A DNA stretch of 64,000 bases from Sphingomonas gei (GTDB lineage: Bacteria > Pseudomonadota > Alphaproteobacteria > Sphingomonadales > Sphingomonadaceae). The position numbers were made by a program, and so were the translations under genes. Location of the stretch: NCBI RefSeq assembly GCF_004792685.1, contig NZ_SRXT01000007.1:62001-126000 (forward strand), written 5' to 3'. Below, one piece after another: positions 1 to 8,510 of this stretch (its first letter is position 1; every line of letters begins with the position of its first letter). Below the pieces are notes generated by a model that was not told where the DNA came from, ran no database searches, and saw only the letters and a list, made by a program, of their open reading frames with translations.

Positions 1-565
1 CGACGCCGCGATGGACCTTGCGGTGGGGGATGTAGAAATAGTCGTCGGCCCATTGCTTGAACCGCGGATAATGCGCTGGGTCGTGCGCGTCGCAGGCCGC
101 CTGCAGCACCGCGTGGAATTCGGCGGTGTCATCCGCCACCGGGATCGGCGGGTTGAGATCGGCGCCGCCGCCGAACCAGCGCTTGGTGGTGACCAGGAAG
201 CGCGTGTTCATATGCACCGCGGGGACGTGCGGGTTGGCCATGTGCGCGACGAGGCTGATCCCGGTGGCGAAGAAGCCGGGATCCTCGGCGGCGCCGTGGA
301 TCGTCTTGGCGAACTCGCCTTCGAAGCTTCCGCCGACGGTCGAGACATTGACCCCGACCTTCTCGAAGACCTTGCCCTTCATCACCCCGCGCACCCCGCC
401 GCCGCCGGGTTCGCCCGAGGGATCGGTGCGATCCCAGGCGAGATAGTCGAACGTCGCATTCGAGCCGGCCTCGGCCTCGATCGCCTCGAATTCGGCGCAG
501 ATCGATGTGCGCAGGCTTTCGAACCAGGTCCGGGCGGCTTGCTGCTGGGGGTCGAGCTCTTGCAT
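1..565 (-). CDS. hemF: Oxygen-dependent coproporphyrinogen III oxidase (3' end beyond window)
   Basis: Aerobic haem synthesis: HemF oxidatively decarboxylates coproporphyrinogen III to protoporphyrinogen IX. Only about the first 188 residues lie in the window; the C-terminus runs off the left edge. Reading leftward from the ATG at 565 gives MQELDPQQQ, then TWFESLR, the Gly-rich GGGGVRGV stretch, HMNTRFLVTT (the conserved His region) and KRWFGGGADLNP, all typical of HemF. No in-frame ATG or GTG was found closer to trmL. It lies about 50 bp downstream of trmL on the same strand and may be co-transcribed with it. The family call is firm; completeness cannot be judged. Confidence 0.93.
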   Translation of the reverse strand, partial: MQELDPQQQAARTWFESLRTSICAEFEAIEAEAGSNATFDYLAWDRTDPSGEPGGGGVRGVMKGKVFEKVGVNVSTVGGSFEGEFAKTIHGAAEDPGFFATGISLVAHMANPHVPAVHMNTRFLVTTKRWFGGGADLNPPIPVADDTAEFHAVLQAACDAHDPAHYPRFKQWADDYFYIPHRKVHRGV

Positions 566-618
566 GGCGGCCTGATAGGCGGGGGCAGGGAAGCGTGTCG
601 AGAGGACAGAATGTCCGC

Positions 619-1068
619 TCAGTCGGGCCAGCCATTGGTCTGGCGGAGCGCCTCGCCCAGCGCGATGCCCGCTGCGACCGAGAGGTTGAGCGAGCGGAGC
701 CCGGCGGCGAGCGGAATGCGCACCGAGAGATCGGCGGCGCGATGGACGAAGTCGGGCGCGCCGGCGCTCTCCGACCCGAGCAGTAACGTGTCGTCGGGCT
801 GGAAGGCTGCGTCGGGCAGCCGCGTGCCGCCTTGGGTGGTGAGCAAGATCAGCCGGCCGGGCACGCACGCCCTGAACGCATCGAAATCGGCGTGGCGGGT
901 GACCTGGACCTTGTCGTCATAGTCCATCGCCGATCGCTTGCGGGCCTTGTCACTCCATGGGAAGCCCATCGGCTCGACGATGTGGATAGGGACCTGGAAA
1001 CAGGCGCCGAGGCGAAGCACGGCACCGACATTGCCGGCGATTTCGGGCTGGAAGAGGGCGAGGCGCAT
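619..1068 (-). CDS. trmL: tRNA (cytidine(34)-2'-O)-methyltransferase, SPOUT family
   Basis: TrmL methylates the ribose of the wobble nucleotide of certain leucine tRNAs using SAM. The 149-residue protein is the usual size for this single-domain knotted methyltransferase. Visible motifs are the N-terminal PEIAGNVGAVLRL, the central LLLGSESAGAP and the C-terminal RIPLAAGLRSLNLSVA, which together form the SAM-binding knot. The ATG at 1068 gives MRLALFQPEIAGN, the family's usual start. It is divergent from the genes that follow on the plus strand. TrmL is more likely than another SpoU methylase because of the short length and absence of an RNA-binding extension. Confidence 0.93.
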   Translation of the reverse strand: MRLALFQPEIAGNVGAVLRLGACFQVPIHIVEPMGFPWSDKARKRSAMDYDDKVQVTRHADFDAFRACVPGRLILLTTQGGTRLPDAAFQPDDTLLLGSESAGAPDFVHRAADLSVRIPLAAGLRSLNLSVAAGIALGEALRQTNGWPD

Positions 1069-1159
1069 GCTGGGGGAGGATAGCGGCCCGCATCGCGCCC
1101 GTCATCCAGATTGCTGCGCCTGGCGGCCATAGGGCGAATGGCGAGCGTTGGTGGTTAGC

Positions 1160-1250
1160 GGTCATTCCCAGCTCGGGCTCCTGCGAAGCAGGAGCCCAGG
1201 ATGATGGAGGACCGCATGACCTGGGCTCTTGCCTTCGCTGGAGCACTTGA
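1160..1250. repeat. Intergenic palindrome, CTCCTGCGAAGCAGGAG family
   Basis: A 10-bp perfect stem (1175-1184 with 1188-1197, loop GAA) is followed by a degenerate second copy near 1222-1244. The same word recurs at about 6173-6249 and 16518-16594, so it is a dispersed REP-like element rather than a site specific to this gene pair. The rest of the 1069-1468 gap holds nothing I recognise apart from what should be the promoter of the gene at 1469. Confidence 0.75.
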
Positions 1251-1468
1251 GGGCTGAAACGAGGCGTAGCCGACTGGCTGCCTTCCGTTTCGAAACCCGC
1301 CGTTGTCCCTTAGGCGTCGAGAAACGCTGGCATTTCGAGCGGCGGCAAGATGTGGATTTGCCACATTGCTCCGCTGGCGCCAAAATCGTGAGAGCGGAGG
1401 GCCCGCCCGTAAAGCACAGGCGCGATCGCATCGCCTGCGTTCGGATATTAGCGAGTGGAAAAGAGGCG

Positions 1469-1993
1469 ATGGTCGGTATTTTCAAAAGGCTGTTTGGCGC
1501 CCAAAATGATCAGGCCGGGCACGCGTCGGCAATGCGACCGGCCAACGGGCAGGGCGGTATGCCGGATGGCATGCCCGCAAGCATCGAGCAGGGAATGGAA
1601 TGGCAAGCTGCCGATTTCGTAAACGCGTTCTCGCCCGCCGGCTCGCCAATCGACGGGAGCAAGCTCGATTATAGCGAGGCATCGCTCGAATTGGTCGATC
1701 GGGTCCTGGACGATTTCTACCGCAAGGAAGCGCCCCTTCCGGACGATCTCCACTTTCTGATATCGGCTTATGTCTTCGAAGTCGCCCGCCGCGCATTTGG
1801 TGGGCGGTATCTGCGCGGCGATGAGGAGAACCCCTTCGTGCTCGTGATCGGCGAAAAGCCGGCAGAAGTCGGAGTCTGCGTCATGTCGAAGGTGCACGGC
1901 CGTGCGCTGAACGGACCGGAGGACGGCATTCCGTTCTTCTACGCCGGGATCGCACCGCTCGTTTCGGCCGGGACTTCGGCGACGCTGATTTGA
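1469..1993 (+). CDS. Conserved-looking hypothetical protein, 174 aa
   Basis: Function unknown. The ATG at 1469 follows a purine-rich AAGAGG and begins MVGIFKRLFG; the open frame extends further upstream but that part has low-quality composition and overlaps a repeat. The first 45 residues are Gly/Met/Gln-rich and probably disordered. Residues about 70-165 look folded, with LISAYVFEVARRAFGGRYL, then a strand-like region (FVLVIGEKPAEVGVCVMSKV) and GIPFFYAGI. There is no signal peptide or membrane segment. It sits alone between divergent trmL and petA. The stop at 1991-1993 leaves 224 bp to petA. It could be an immunity-like or DUF-type protein, but nothing in the sequence settles that. Confidence 0.7.
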   Translation: MVGIFKRLFGAQNDQAGHASAMRPANGQGGMPDGMPASIEQGMEWQAADFVNAFSPAGSPIDGSKLDYSEASLELVDRVLDDFYRKEAPLPDDLHFLISAYVFEVARRAFGGRYLRGDEENPFVLVIGEKPAEVGVCVMSKVHGRALNGPEDGIPFFYAGIAPLVSAGTSATLI

Positions 1994-2217
1994 CGGTCCG
2001 CGGGGCGGGGGCGTCCCGATCGCCCCGCGCGTCCGACACCCGCGGCGCGGCAGCCGGCCGGTGCGGGACAAAATCCTTGTTGGCAAAGCCGCTTCGCCAC
2101 GTCTATCAGGCCGGCCAAGCCACCGGGGGCAACCGGGCGGCTCCGGGCGTGCATGCGCCCGCGTCCCGTTACCCCGCGCGGTCGTCGCGGTTTGTTCTGA
2201 AGTGCAAGGGCTGAAGC
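1994..2217 (+). promoter_or_regulatory. Probable petABC promoter/leader region
   Basis: This 224-bp gap precedes the petABC operon and should carry its promoter and leader. A small open frame crosses it, but its composition (Arg/Pro/Ala-rich, no recognisable motif) is that of non-coding high-GC DNA. I do not see a convincing -35/-10 pair, so no promoter is placed. The petA start is preceded by GTGCAAGGGCTGAAGC, which gives only a modest ribosome-binding site. Confidence 0.35.
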
Positions 2218-2802
2218 ATGGCAACGCTTGAAGACGGTGTTTCCCCGACCCAGACCGTGGTCCCCACGGGCGATGTGATCGAGAACCCGCGTCGCCGCGA
2301 CTATCTGAAGGTTGCCGCGGTTTCCTTTGCGGGCGTCGGCGCCGCGGTGACCGTGTTGCCGCTGATCAATTCGATGAATCCCTCGGCCGACGTGCTCGCG
2401 CAATCGACCACCGAGATCGACGTCACCGCGATCGAGCCGGGGCAGGCGATCAAGACCAGCTTCCGCAAGCAGCCCTTGTTCGTGCGCAACCTCACTCCCG
2501 CGGAGATCGCCGCCGCCGACGCGGTTCCCGTGTCGAGCCTGCGCGATCCGCAGACGCTGGCCCAGCGCACCAGGGAAGGTCATGGCAATTGGCTGATCAC
2601 CCTGGGCGTGTGCACGCATCTCGGCTGCGTCCCGCTGGGCGCGGGCGAGGGCGAGAATCGCGGACCGTTCGGGGGCTATTTCTGCCCGTGCCACGGCTCG
2701 GCCTATGACACTGCCGGCCGCATCCGCCAGGGTCCGGCACCGAAGAACCTCGAGGTTCCGAACTATGAATTCACGTCGCCCACTGTCGTCGTGGTCGGTT
2801 GA
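2218..2802 (+). CDS. petA: Ubiquinol-cytochrome c reductase Rieske iron-sulfur subunit
   Basis: The Rieske 2Fe-2S protein takes electrons from ubiquinol at the Qo site of the bc1 complex and passes them to cytochrome c1. The 194-residue protein has a twin-Arg type RRRDYLK at residues 25-31, then one membrane anchor (about 32-52) and the soluble Rieske fold. Both cluster-binding boxes are intact: CTHLGC at 132-137 and CPCHGS at 156-161, with two Cys and two His ligands and the disulfide pair. It is the first gene of petABC, 12 bp from petB. Family and role are certain; the Tat signal is inferred from the motif. Confidence 0.98.
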   Translation: MATLEDGVSPTQTVVPTGDVIENPRRRDYLKVAAVSFAGVGAAVTVLPLINSMNPSADVLAQSTTEIDVTAIEPGQAIKTSFRKQPLFVRNLTPAEIAAADAVPVSSLRDPQTLAQRTREGHGNWLITLGVCTHLGCVPLGAGEGENRGPFGGYFCPCHGSAYDTAGRIRQGPAPKNLEVPNYEFTSPTVVVVG

Positions 2803-2814
2803 GGATAGAGAAGC

Positions 2815-4104
2815 ATGAGCTTTCCCTGGGCACGCCATTACGAACCCAAGAACGCGCTGACGCAGTGGATCGACAGCCGTCTTCCGCTGCCGCGCTTCGT
2901 CTATAACGCGGTCGGCGCCGGCTATCCGGTGCCGCGCAACCTGAATTACTTCTGGAATTTCGGCGTGCTCGCCGGGGTGTGCCTGGTCATCCAGATCGTC
3001 ACCGGCATCGTCCTCGCGATGCATTTCCACTCGTCGGCGGCGGGCGCGTTCGAATCGATCAACGGTACGATCATGCGCGACGTCAACGCCGGCTGGTTCC
3101 TGCGCTTCGCGCACGCCAACGGCGCGAGCATGTTCCTGGCCGTGGTGTATATCCACATCTTCCGCGGGCTTTATTACGGCTCGTACAAGGCGCCGCGCGA
3201 GATGGTGTGGCTGATCGGCGTGGTCATCTTCCTGCTGATCATGGCCACTGCGTTCATGGGCTATGTGCTCCCCTGGGGTCAGATGAGCTTCTGGGGCGCG
3301 CAGGTGATCACGGGCTTCTTCTCGGCGATCCCGGTGGTCGGCGAATGGATCCGCGTCTGGCTGCTCGGCGGCTATGCGCCCGACGATGCCGCGCTCAACC
3401 GCTTCTTCTCGCTCCACTATCTGCTGCCGTTCGTGATCGCCGGCGCAGTGATCCTCCACATCTGGGCGCTCCACATCCCCGGCTCGGGCAATCCGACCGG
3501 CGTCGAAGTGAAGGGCGAGCAGGACACCGTGCCGTTCCACCCATATTATACTGCGAAGGACGGCTTCGGCGTCGGGGTGTTCATGATCATCTTCGCGATC
3601 CTGATCTTCTTCCTGCCGGATTATCTGGGCCATCCGGACAACTATATCCCGGCCAACCCGCTCTCGACTCCGGCGCACATCGTCCCCGAATGGTATTTCT
3701 GGCCGTTCTACGCGATTCTGCGCGCCTTCACCGCCGACTTCATCATTCCGGCGAAATTGTGGGGCGTGGTCGCGATGTTCGGCTCGATCCTGCTGCTGTT
3801 CTTCCTGCCCTGGCTCGACAAGTCGCCGGTGCGCTCGGCGAACTTCCGTCCGATGTACCGCATCGCCTTCTGGGTGCTGGTGCTCGACGTGCTCGTGCTC
3901 GGCTATTGCGGCGGCTCGGCGGCGACTCCTGCGGTCGTCATCGCCAGCCAGCTCACCGCCGCTTATTATTTCGCGCACTTCCTCATCATCGTGCCGATCA
4001 TCTCGCGCCTCGAGCGTCCGAAGCCGCTGCCCAACTCGATCACCGAGGCAGTGCTGGGCGACCATGGCGGCTCGCGGATGAGCGAAACGGCGCTGAGCGC
4101 GTAA
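2815..4104 (+). CDS. petB: Cytochrome b subunit of the bc1 complex
   Basis: Integral membrane subunit that holds haems bL and bH and forms the Qo and Qi quinone sites. The 429-residue length fits the bacterial single-chain cytochrome b with eight helices. The paired haem-ligand histidines are visible in helices B and D: an N-terminal pair in LAMHFHSS and FAHANGASMF, and HYLLPFVIAG/HIWALH. The Qo motif PEWYFWPFYAILRA is intact. The C-terminus ends in a short soluble tail after VPIISRLERP. The ATG follows GAGGATAGAGAAGC, a good ribosome-binding site. It is the middle gene of petABC. Confidence 0.98.
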   Translation: MSFPWARHYEPKNALTQWIDSRLPLPRFVYNAVGAGYPVPRNLNYFWNFGVLAGVCLVIQIVTGIVLAMHFHSSAAGAFESINGTIMRDVNAGWFLRFAHANGASMFLAVVYIHIFRGLYYGSYKAPREMVWLIGVVIFLLIMATAFMGYVLPWGQMSFWGAQVITGFFSAIPVVGEWIRVWLLGGYAPDDAALNRFFSLHYLLPFVIAGAVILHIWALHIPGSGNPTGVEVKGEQDTVPFHPYYTAKDGFGVGVFMIIFAILIFFLPDYLGHPDNYIPANPLSTPAHIVPEWYFWPFYAILRAFTADFIIPAKLWGVVAMFGSILLLFFLPWLDKSPVRSANFRPMYRIAFWVLVLDVLVLGYCGGSAATPAVVIASQLTAAYYFAHFLIIVPIISRLERPKPLPNSITEAVLGDHGGSRMSETALSA

Positions 4105-4119
4105 AGGGGAAACGAGAAA

Positions 4120-4953
4120 ATGCTTCCGCTGTTCATGCGCTCGATCAAGTTCATCGTCGGTCTCGGCTTCGTCTTCGTCCTGTTCCTCGCGTTGATCGGG
4201 ACGATTACCGGCCTGATCAAGGAACCCCCGCAGGCGACCGCCGAGGAGGAATTCCATCACCATCCGAAGGAGCTCGCGCTCAAGTCGGACGGCCTGCTCG
4301 GCAAGTTCGACAACCAGCAGCTGCAGCGCGGCTTCCTGGTTTACGAAAAGGTCTGCGCGAGCTGTCATTCGCTGAGCCTCGTCTCGTTCCGCGACCTCCG
4401 GCAGATCGGCTATAGCGAAGCCGAAGTGAAGAAGATCGCCAAGGACTGGCCGATGAAGCAGCCGGCGCAGGACCCCAAGGCGGGCACCTGGGGCGAGCGC
4501 GACAATTTGCCGTCCGACCGCTTCCCGAAGGTCTATTATCCCGGCACCGGCACCCCGCCGGACCTCAGCCTGATGACCAAGGCGCGCCATGGCGGCCCGG
4601 CCTATGTCTATTCGCTGCTGACCGGTTACGAGGAAAAGCAGCCGGCCGAATTGCTCGCGAGGTTCCCGGGCGCCAAGACCCCCGAGGGTTCGCACTTCAA
4701 TCCGTATTTCGCCAACCTCAACATCGCGATGCCGCCGCCGCTGACCAGCGAGAATCAGGTCACCTATTCGGACGGCACGCGCGCGACGGTCGACCAGATG
4801 GCCAAGGACGTCTCGGCGTTCCTCGTCTGGACCGCGGAGCCGACGATGCAGACGCGCCACCAGGCGGGTCTCGCGGTGGTGCTGTTCCTGCTGATCGCGA
4901 CGGGACTCGCTTATGGCGCGTACCTGACCGTATGGCGGGGCGTGAAGCACTGA
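4120..4953 (+). CDS. petC: Cytochrome c1 subunit of the bc1 complex
   Basis: Membrane-anchored c-type cytochrome that receives electrons from the Rieske protein and hands them to soluble cytochrome c. The N-terminal hydrophobic stretch (about 9-33) acts as signal or anchor. The haem motif is CASCH at 79-83. A C-terminal helix (VVLFLLIATGLAYGAYL) ends in the positive WRGVKH tail that anchors it on the cytoplasmic side. The sixth haem ligand is likely a Met in the MPPP/LT region near the C-terminal third. It is the last gene of petABC and is followed by a hairpin with a T-rich tail. Confidence 0.97.
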   Translation: MLPLFMRSIKFIVGLGFVFVLFLALIGTITGLIKEPPQATAEEEFHHHPKELALKSDGLLGKFDNQQLQRGFLVYEKVCASCHSLSLVSFRDLRQIGYSEAEVKKIAKDWPMKQPAQDPKAGTWGERDNLPSDRFPKVYYPGTGTPPDLSLMTKARHGGPAYVYSLLTGYEEKQPAELLARFPGAKTPEGSHFNPYFANLNIAMPPPLTSENQVTYSDGTRATVDQMAKDVSAFLVWTAEPTMQTRHQAGLAVVLFLLIATGLAYGAYLTVWRGVKH

Positions 4954-4983
4954 GGCGGCGGCCTGATCGCATCGCTGCACTAA

Positions 4984-5023
4984 CGGGACCCGCCGGAGCA
5001 TCGCTCGGCGGGTTCCTCTTTTG
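4984..5023 (+). terminator. Rho-independent terminator after petABC
   Basis: An 8-bp GC stem (ACCCGCCG with CGGCGGGT) around a short loop is followed by TCCTCTTTT. It lies 31 bp past the petC stop and 12 bp before apt, so it separates the bc1 operon from apt, or acts as partial read-through control. Confidence 0.75.
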
Positions 5024-5034
5024 AGGGTCCGGCT

Positions 5035-5574
5035 ATGGCGAACGACAATGACGATATCCGGCGGCGCATCCGGACGATCCCAGATTTCCCCAAGCCGGGG
5101 ATCATGTTCCGCGACATCACCACGCTGCTGCTCGACGCCGAGGGGCTGAAGCTGACGATCGACCGCATGGCCGGGCAGGTCGAAGGCAAGGTCGATCTGG
5201 TCGCCGGGATCGAGGCGCGCGGCTTCCTGTTCGGCGCGGCATTGGCCGTCAAGCTCGGCACCGGCGTGCTGCTGGTCCGCAAGGACGGCAAGCTCCCCGG
5301 CGCAACGATCGCCGAGGACTATGCGCTCGAATACGGCACCGACCGGATCGCCATCCATGCCGATGCCTGCACGCCCGGCGCGCGCGTGCTGCTGGTCGAC
5401 GATCTGATCGCCACCGGCGGGACGGCACGCGCCGCGGTGCGGCTGCTGCGCAAGGCGGGTGCGGTGGTGACTCAGGCCGGGTTCGTCGTCGACCTGCCCG
5501 AGCTCGGCGGCGCGGCGGCGTTGCGTGGCGACGGGATCGAAGTGAACGCGCTGGTGGCATTCGAGGGCCACTGA
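5035..5574 (+). CDS. apt: Adenine phosphoribosyltransferase
   Basis: Salvages adenine by condensing it with PRPP to give AMP. The 179-residue length is standard for APRT. Residues 8-25 (RRRIRTIPDFPKPGIMFRDI) are the family's N-terminal signature, AGIEARGFLFG follows, and the PRPP-binding loop reads VLLVDDLIATGGT in the C-terminal half. It follows the pet terminator by 12 bp and may have its own promoter or rely on read-through. The ATG at 5035 is preceded by TTTTGAGGGTCCGGCT, giving a GAGGG ribosome-binding site. Confidence 0.97.
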   Translation: MANDNDDIRRRIRTIPDFPKPGIMFRDITTLLLDAEGLKLTIDRMAGQVEGKVDLVAGIEARGFLFGAALAVKLGTGVLLVRKDGKLPGATIAEDYALEYGTDRIAIHADACTPGARVLLVDDLIATGGTARAAVRLLRKAGAVVTQAGFVVDLPELGGAAALRGDGIEVNALVAFEGH

Positions 5575-5639
5575 GGCCCCTGCGGAACCCCGCTTTCGCC
5601 GCAGACGTTCTCAGGCAATACGCTCGAGAGGATTGTCCC

Positions 5640-6164
5640 ATGTGGATTCGCCGCATCTCCACCATCGGCCTGCTGGCCGCGCTCGGCCTCGGCACGGCTG
5701 CCTGCACCGACGGCTATGGCTATTCCGGGGTGTCGCTCGGCTATTCGAGCGCCGGCTATTATGACGACGATTATTACGGCGGCGGCTACGGCAATGGCTA
5801 TGGCGGCGGCTACGGCAACGGCTTCGCCAGTTCTTATTATGGCTGGTACGGCGACTATTATTATCCGGGCTCGGGCTATTACGTCTACGATCGCGACCGC
5901 CGCCCGCATCGCTGGAACGGTGGCCAGCGGCGTTATTGGGAGACCCGCCGCAACAATTGGCGCGGCGACCGAGGCGGAATCCGCGAGAATTGGGGCGGGT
6001 TTCGTGGCGAGCGGGGCGACGACAGGCAGGGCTATCGCAGCGACGATCGCCGCACCTACCGGCAGGATCAGACGACACGTCCGGAACGACGCGAGCGCGG
6101 AGATTGGAACCGCGGCGAGCGGCGCGGCGGGGATCGCTCGAGGCGCAGTTCCCGGCGCGATTGA
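5640..6164 (+). CDS. Tyr/Gly-rich then Arg-rich predicted lipoprotein
   Basis: The 174-residue protein opens with a signal peptide and a lipobox ending LGTAAC (Cys 21), so it is probably an outer-membrane or periplasmic lipoprotein. Residues 24-80 are almost wholly Gly, Tyr, Asp and Ser in repeats such as YGGGYGNG and DYYYPG. Residues 85-174 switch to a strongly basic part rich in RR, RD and RG (RRERGDWNRGERR). There is no catalytic motif. It stands alone after apt. The abrupt change from aromatic/acidic to basic halves suggests a disordered, possibly surface- or polymer-binding protein. Comparable low-complexity exported proteins occur in sphingomonads, but the function is unknown. Confidence 0.8.
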   Translation: MWIRRISTIGLLAALGLGTAACTDGYGYSGVSLGYSSAGYYDDDYYGGGYGNGYGGGYGNGFASSYYGWYGDYYYPGSGYYVYDRDRRPHRWNGGQRRYWETRRNNWRGDRGGIRENWGGFRGERGDDRQGYRSDDRRTYRQDQTTRPERRERGDWNRGERRGGDRSRRSSRRD

Positions 6165-6169
6165 GCATC

Positions 6170-6252
6170 ATAGAGCTCCTGCGAAAGCAGGAGCCCAGGG
6201 CCACGAACGAGTCGCGCGTTACCCTAGGCTCCTGCTTTCGCAGGAGCCCGGA
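6170..6252. repeat. Large inverted repeat, CTCCTGCGAAAGCAGGAG family
   Basis: Two arms (about 6175-6200 and 6222-6248) are each palindromic around CTCCTGC/GCAGGAG and are inverted relative to each other, so the 80-bp unit can fold as one long hairpin or two small ones. It lies between convergent genes (lipoprotein on +, MaoC-like on -) and may also serve as a bidirectional terminator. The same family occurs at 1160-1250 and 16518-16594. Confidence 0.8.
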
Positions 6253-6274
6253 TAGCGAGGGTGCGGGACTCGTA

Positions 6275-6724
6275 TCAGGCCACTGGGCGCCGCCGCATCA
6301 GCGCCAGCGCAGTGAAGCGCAGCACTGGCTCGTCATGCTGGTTGAACGTCGTCATGCTGTTGCGCACGCTGCCCATTTCGGGGCGGCTCTGTGACGGTCG
6401 CACTTCGAGCACTTCGCTTTTGCAACGCAGCACATCGCCCGGATAGACCGGCTTGAGCCAGCGCAACTCGTCGACCCCGGCGGCGCCGAGGCTCGCTTGC
6501 GGGTGCTTCTTCATGTGCGCGACGAACATTGCCATCGTCATCGCGCAGGTATGCCAGCCGCTTGCCGCCAGACGGCCGAAATGCGTCTCGGCGGCGGCTT
6601 CGTCCGAGAGATGGAAGGGCTGCGGATCGTATTTTTCGGCGAAGGCGAGCACTTCGTCGCGGGTCACCTCATAGCCGCCGAAGCTGCGCTTCATGCCGAC
6701 TTCGATATCGTCCAGATAGAGCAT
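6275..6724 (-). CDS. MaoC-like (R)-hydratase / hot-dog fold protein
   Basis: The 149-residue protein is the usual size for a single-domain MaoC dehydratase, which hydrates 2-enoyl-CoA thioesters. Features that fit are LDDIEVGMKRSFGGYEVTR at the N-terminus, FAEKYDPQPFHLSDEAA (the D-x(4)-H catalytic area) and the WLKPVYPGDVLRCKSEV strand typical of the hot-dog core. The ATG at 6724 gives MLYLDDIEVG, the normal start. It is a single gene convergent with the lipoprotein and divergent from the EAL protein. The family is clear; the physiological substrate cannot be read from the sequence. Confidence 0.88.
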   Translation of the reverse strand: MLYLDDIEVGMKRSFGGYEVTRDEVLAFAEKYDPQPFHLSDEAAAETHFGRLAASGWHTCAMTMAMFVAHMKKHPQASLGAAGVDELRWLKPVYPGDVLRCKSEVLEVRPSQSRPEMGSVRNSMTTFNQHDEPVLRFTALALMRRRPVA

Positions 6725-6860
6725 GCGGTGAGTTTCGTAGAGAAACCGAAATTTGGCAAGCCTCGACGGATCCCGAGATCGGCAGCGGACCGGGCATGCG
6801 TTTTCCCTGTCGCGCCGCGCAAAAGCGATACTCTGACCGCGCCTTCCTTAACCCCTTCGT

Positions 6861-8510
6861 ATGAGTCGCGGCGTTAGCAAGCTCCTCATGCGGCGTGTTT
6901 ATTTGCCCGACGGTAGCGGCTCGAGCCGGTTTTTGCGTGCCAGTGGCTCCATGCTGGTGGGCGCCGCAGTCGTCGCGGCCGCCTTCTGGGGTTATCCGGT
7001 GATTGCGTTCGCCGCGCTGGCGACGGTGTCGTTGGGCGCGATTCTGTCGATGCGATGGCGCGTTGGGGTGCTCGCAGCCCGGCTTGCGGAGCTGGCCAGG
7101 GTCGATCCGCGCACGTCCCGCTGGCAAACGCTGGATGACGCGATCGGCCTCCTCGAAGATCGCATCCGGAGCAGCGAGGATCGGCTCGATCAGCGCCACG
7201 CGCTGACGGGCCTGCCCACCCGCGAACCGCTGCTGGCGCGGATGGCAAGCGAAGGCGCCGGGACGCTGGGGCTGATCGCGCTCGGCGATTTCGATCGACT
7301 CTGCGCATTCGATCCGGCGCTTGCCGATCGCGCGCTCAAGCATTTTGCCGAGCGGATCACCCGGATGGTCGGCGACGGCCGGATGGTCGCGCACGTCGAT
7401 CGCTCGCATTTCGCCTTGTGGCTCGGCGCGAGCGTGTCGAGCGAGGACGCCGAGCGCCAGCTCGTCGCGATCAGCTATGCGCTGGGTGACGTGATGCACG
7501 AGGAGGGGCGCGAACTGGTGCCCGAGGTGCGCGTGCATCACACTGCCTGGGCGGCGCCGCAGGAAGCCGCCACGGCGACGCTCGCGCGCCTGATCGCGGC
7601 ATGCGCCGCCGGGCCCGAGGGACCGCTGCACGTCCAGCGAGTCGACGCGGCGTCGGCGGCGGCCGAGCGGGATCGCTATGCGCTCGAGCAGGATCTGCGC
7701 GGGGCGCTGCACAATGGAGAATTCGCGCTGCGCTATCAGCCGCAGGTCGATGCCGCGAGCGGGCAGGTGATCGGTGCCGAGGCATTGCTGCGCTGGCACA
7801 ACCCGGCGCGCGGGATGGTCTCGCCGACCCTGTTCATTCCGATACTCGAGAGCGCCGGGATGATCGAGGAAGTCGGGCTGTGGGTGCTCAACGCTGCCTG
7901 CCGCGAGGCGCGGGCATGGCACCGGCTGGGGCAGGGGCCGCTGACGGTGGCAGTCAACGTTTCGGCGCACCAGCTCGATCGCCCCGACATCCATACCCTG
8001 ATCAAGCGGACGCTCGAGCGCCATTCGCTGCGTGCCGGCCTGCTCGAGATCGAGCTGACCGAGAGCGCCGCGGCGGCGGACGTCGGCCGCGCCGAACGCT
8101 TGTTCGAAGCATTGCACGGGCTCGGCATCCATATCGCGATCGACGATTTCGGCACGGGCTTTTCGAGCCTTTCGGCGCTGCGCGCGCTCGCCTTCGACAA
8201 GATCAAGATCGATCGGCAGTTCGTCACCGAAGTCGAGCGTCGCCGCGACAGCCAGGCGATTTGCCAGAGCATCATCGCGCTCGCCCGTGGCCTGGGGATC
8301 CGCGTGCTCGCCGAGGGCGTTGAGCGCCAGGAGGAATATCTGTGGCTGCGCCGCCATGGCTGTTCCGAGTTCCAGGGTTATTATTTCTCGCCGCCGCTGG
8401 GCGGTGCCGAGTTCCAGGCTTTCGTCCGCAACCCCGCCCCGCTTCGCGACCGGCTCGTGCTCGACGCGCGGCAAGTCCAGACAACCCTCTCCCAAAGGCT
8501 CGCCCGATGA
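6861..8510 (+). CDS. Membrane-bound EAL phosphodiesterase with degenerate GGDEF
   Basis: Predicted to hydrolyse c-di-GMP. The 549-residue protein has two hydrophobic segments (about 30-70), then a GGDEF-like domain starting LTGLPTREPLL. Its signature loop is degraded to VDRSHF, so cyclase activity is unlikely. The EAL domain (about 270-520) is intact: EALLRW, VNVSAHQL, EIELTES, IDDFGTGFSSL, FDKIKIDR, VLAEGVE and FQGYYFSPPL carry the metal and catalytic residues. It overlaps the next gene by 4 bp (ATGA), so the two are probably co-translated. The ATG at 6861 lacks a clear Shine-Dalgarno; a second in-frame ATG at 6888 is possible. Confidence 0.92.
   Translation: MSRGVSKLLMRRVYLPDGSGSSRFLRASGSMLVGAAVVAAAFWGYPVIAFAALATVSLGAILSMRWRVGVLAARLAELARVDPRTSRWQTLDDAIGLLEDRIRSSEDRLDQRHALTGLPTREPLLARMASEGAGTLGLIALGDFDRLCAFDPALADRALKHFAERITRMVGDGRMVAHVDRSHFALWLGASVSSEDAERQLVAISYALGDVMHEEGRELVPEVRVHHTAWAAPQEAATATLARLIAACAAGPEGPLHVQRVDAASAAAERDRYALEQDLRGALHNGEFALRYQPQVDAASGQVIGAEALLRWHNPARGMVSPTLFIPILESAGMIEEVGLWVLNAACREARAWHRLGQGPLTVAVNVSAHQLDRPDIHTLIKRTLERHSLRAGLLEIELTESAAAADVGRAERLFEALHGLGIHIAIDDFGTGFSSLSALRALAFDKIKIDRQFVTEVERRRDSQAICQSIIALARGLGIRVLAEGVERQEEYLWLRRHGCSEFQGYYFSPPLGGAEFQAFVRNPAPLRDRLVLDARQVQTTLSQRLAR

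Noticed and set aside
1990..2214. Small frame in the petA upstream gap
   Set aside because: Composition is that of non-coding high-GC DNA, and it has no ribosome-binding site.
1939..5571. Very long minus-strand open frame opposite petABC and apt
   Set aside because: It is antisense to four certain genes, with His/Arg/Asp-rich content and no motif; a shadow of strong codon bias.
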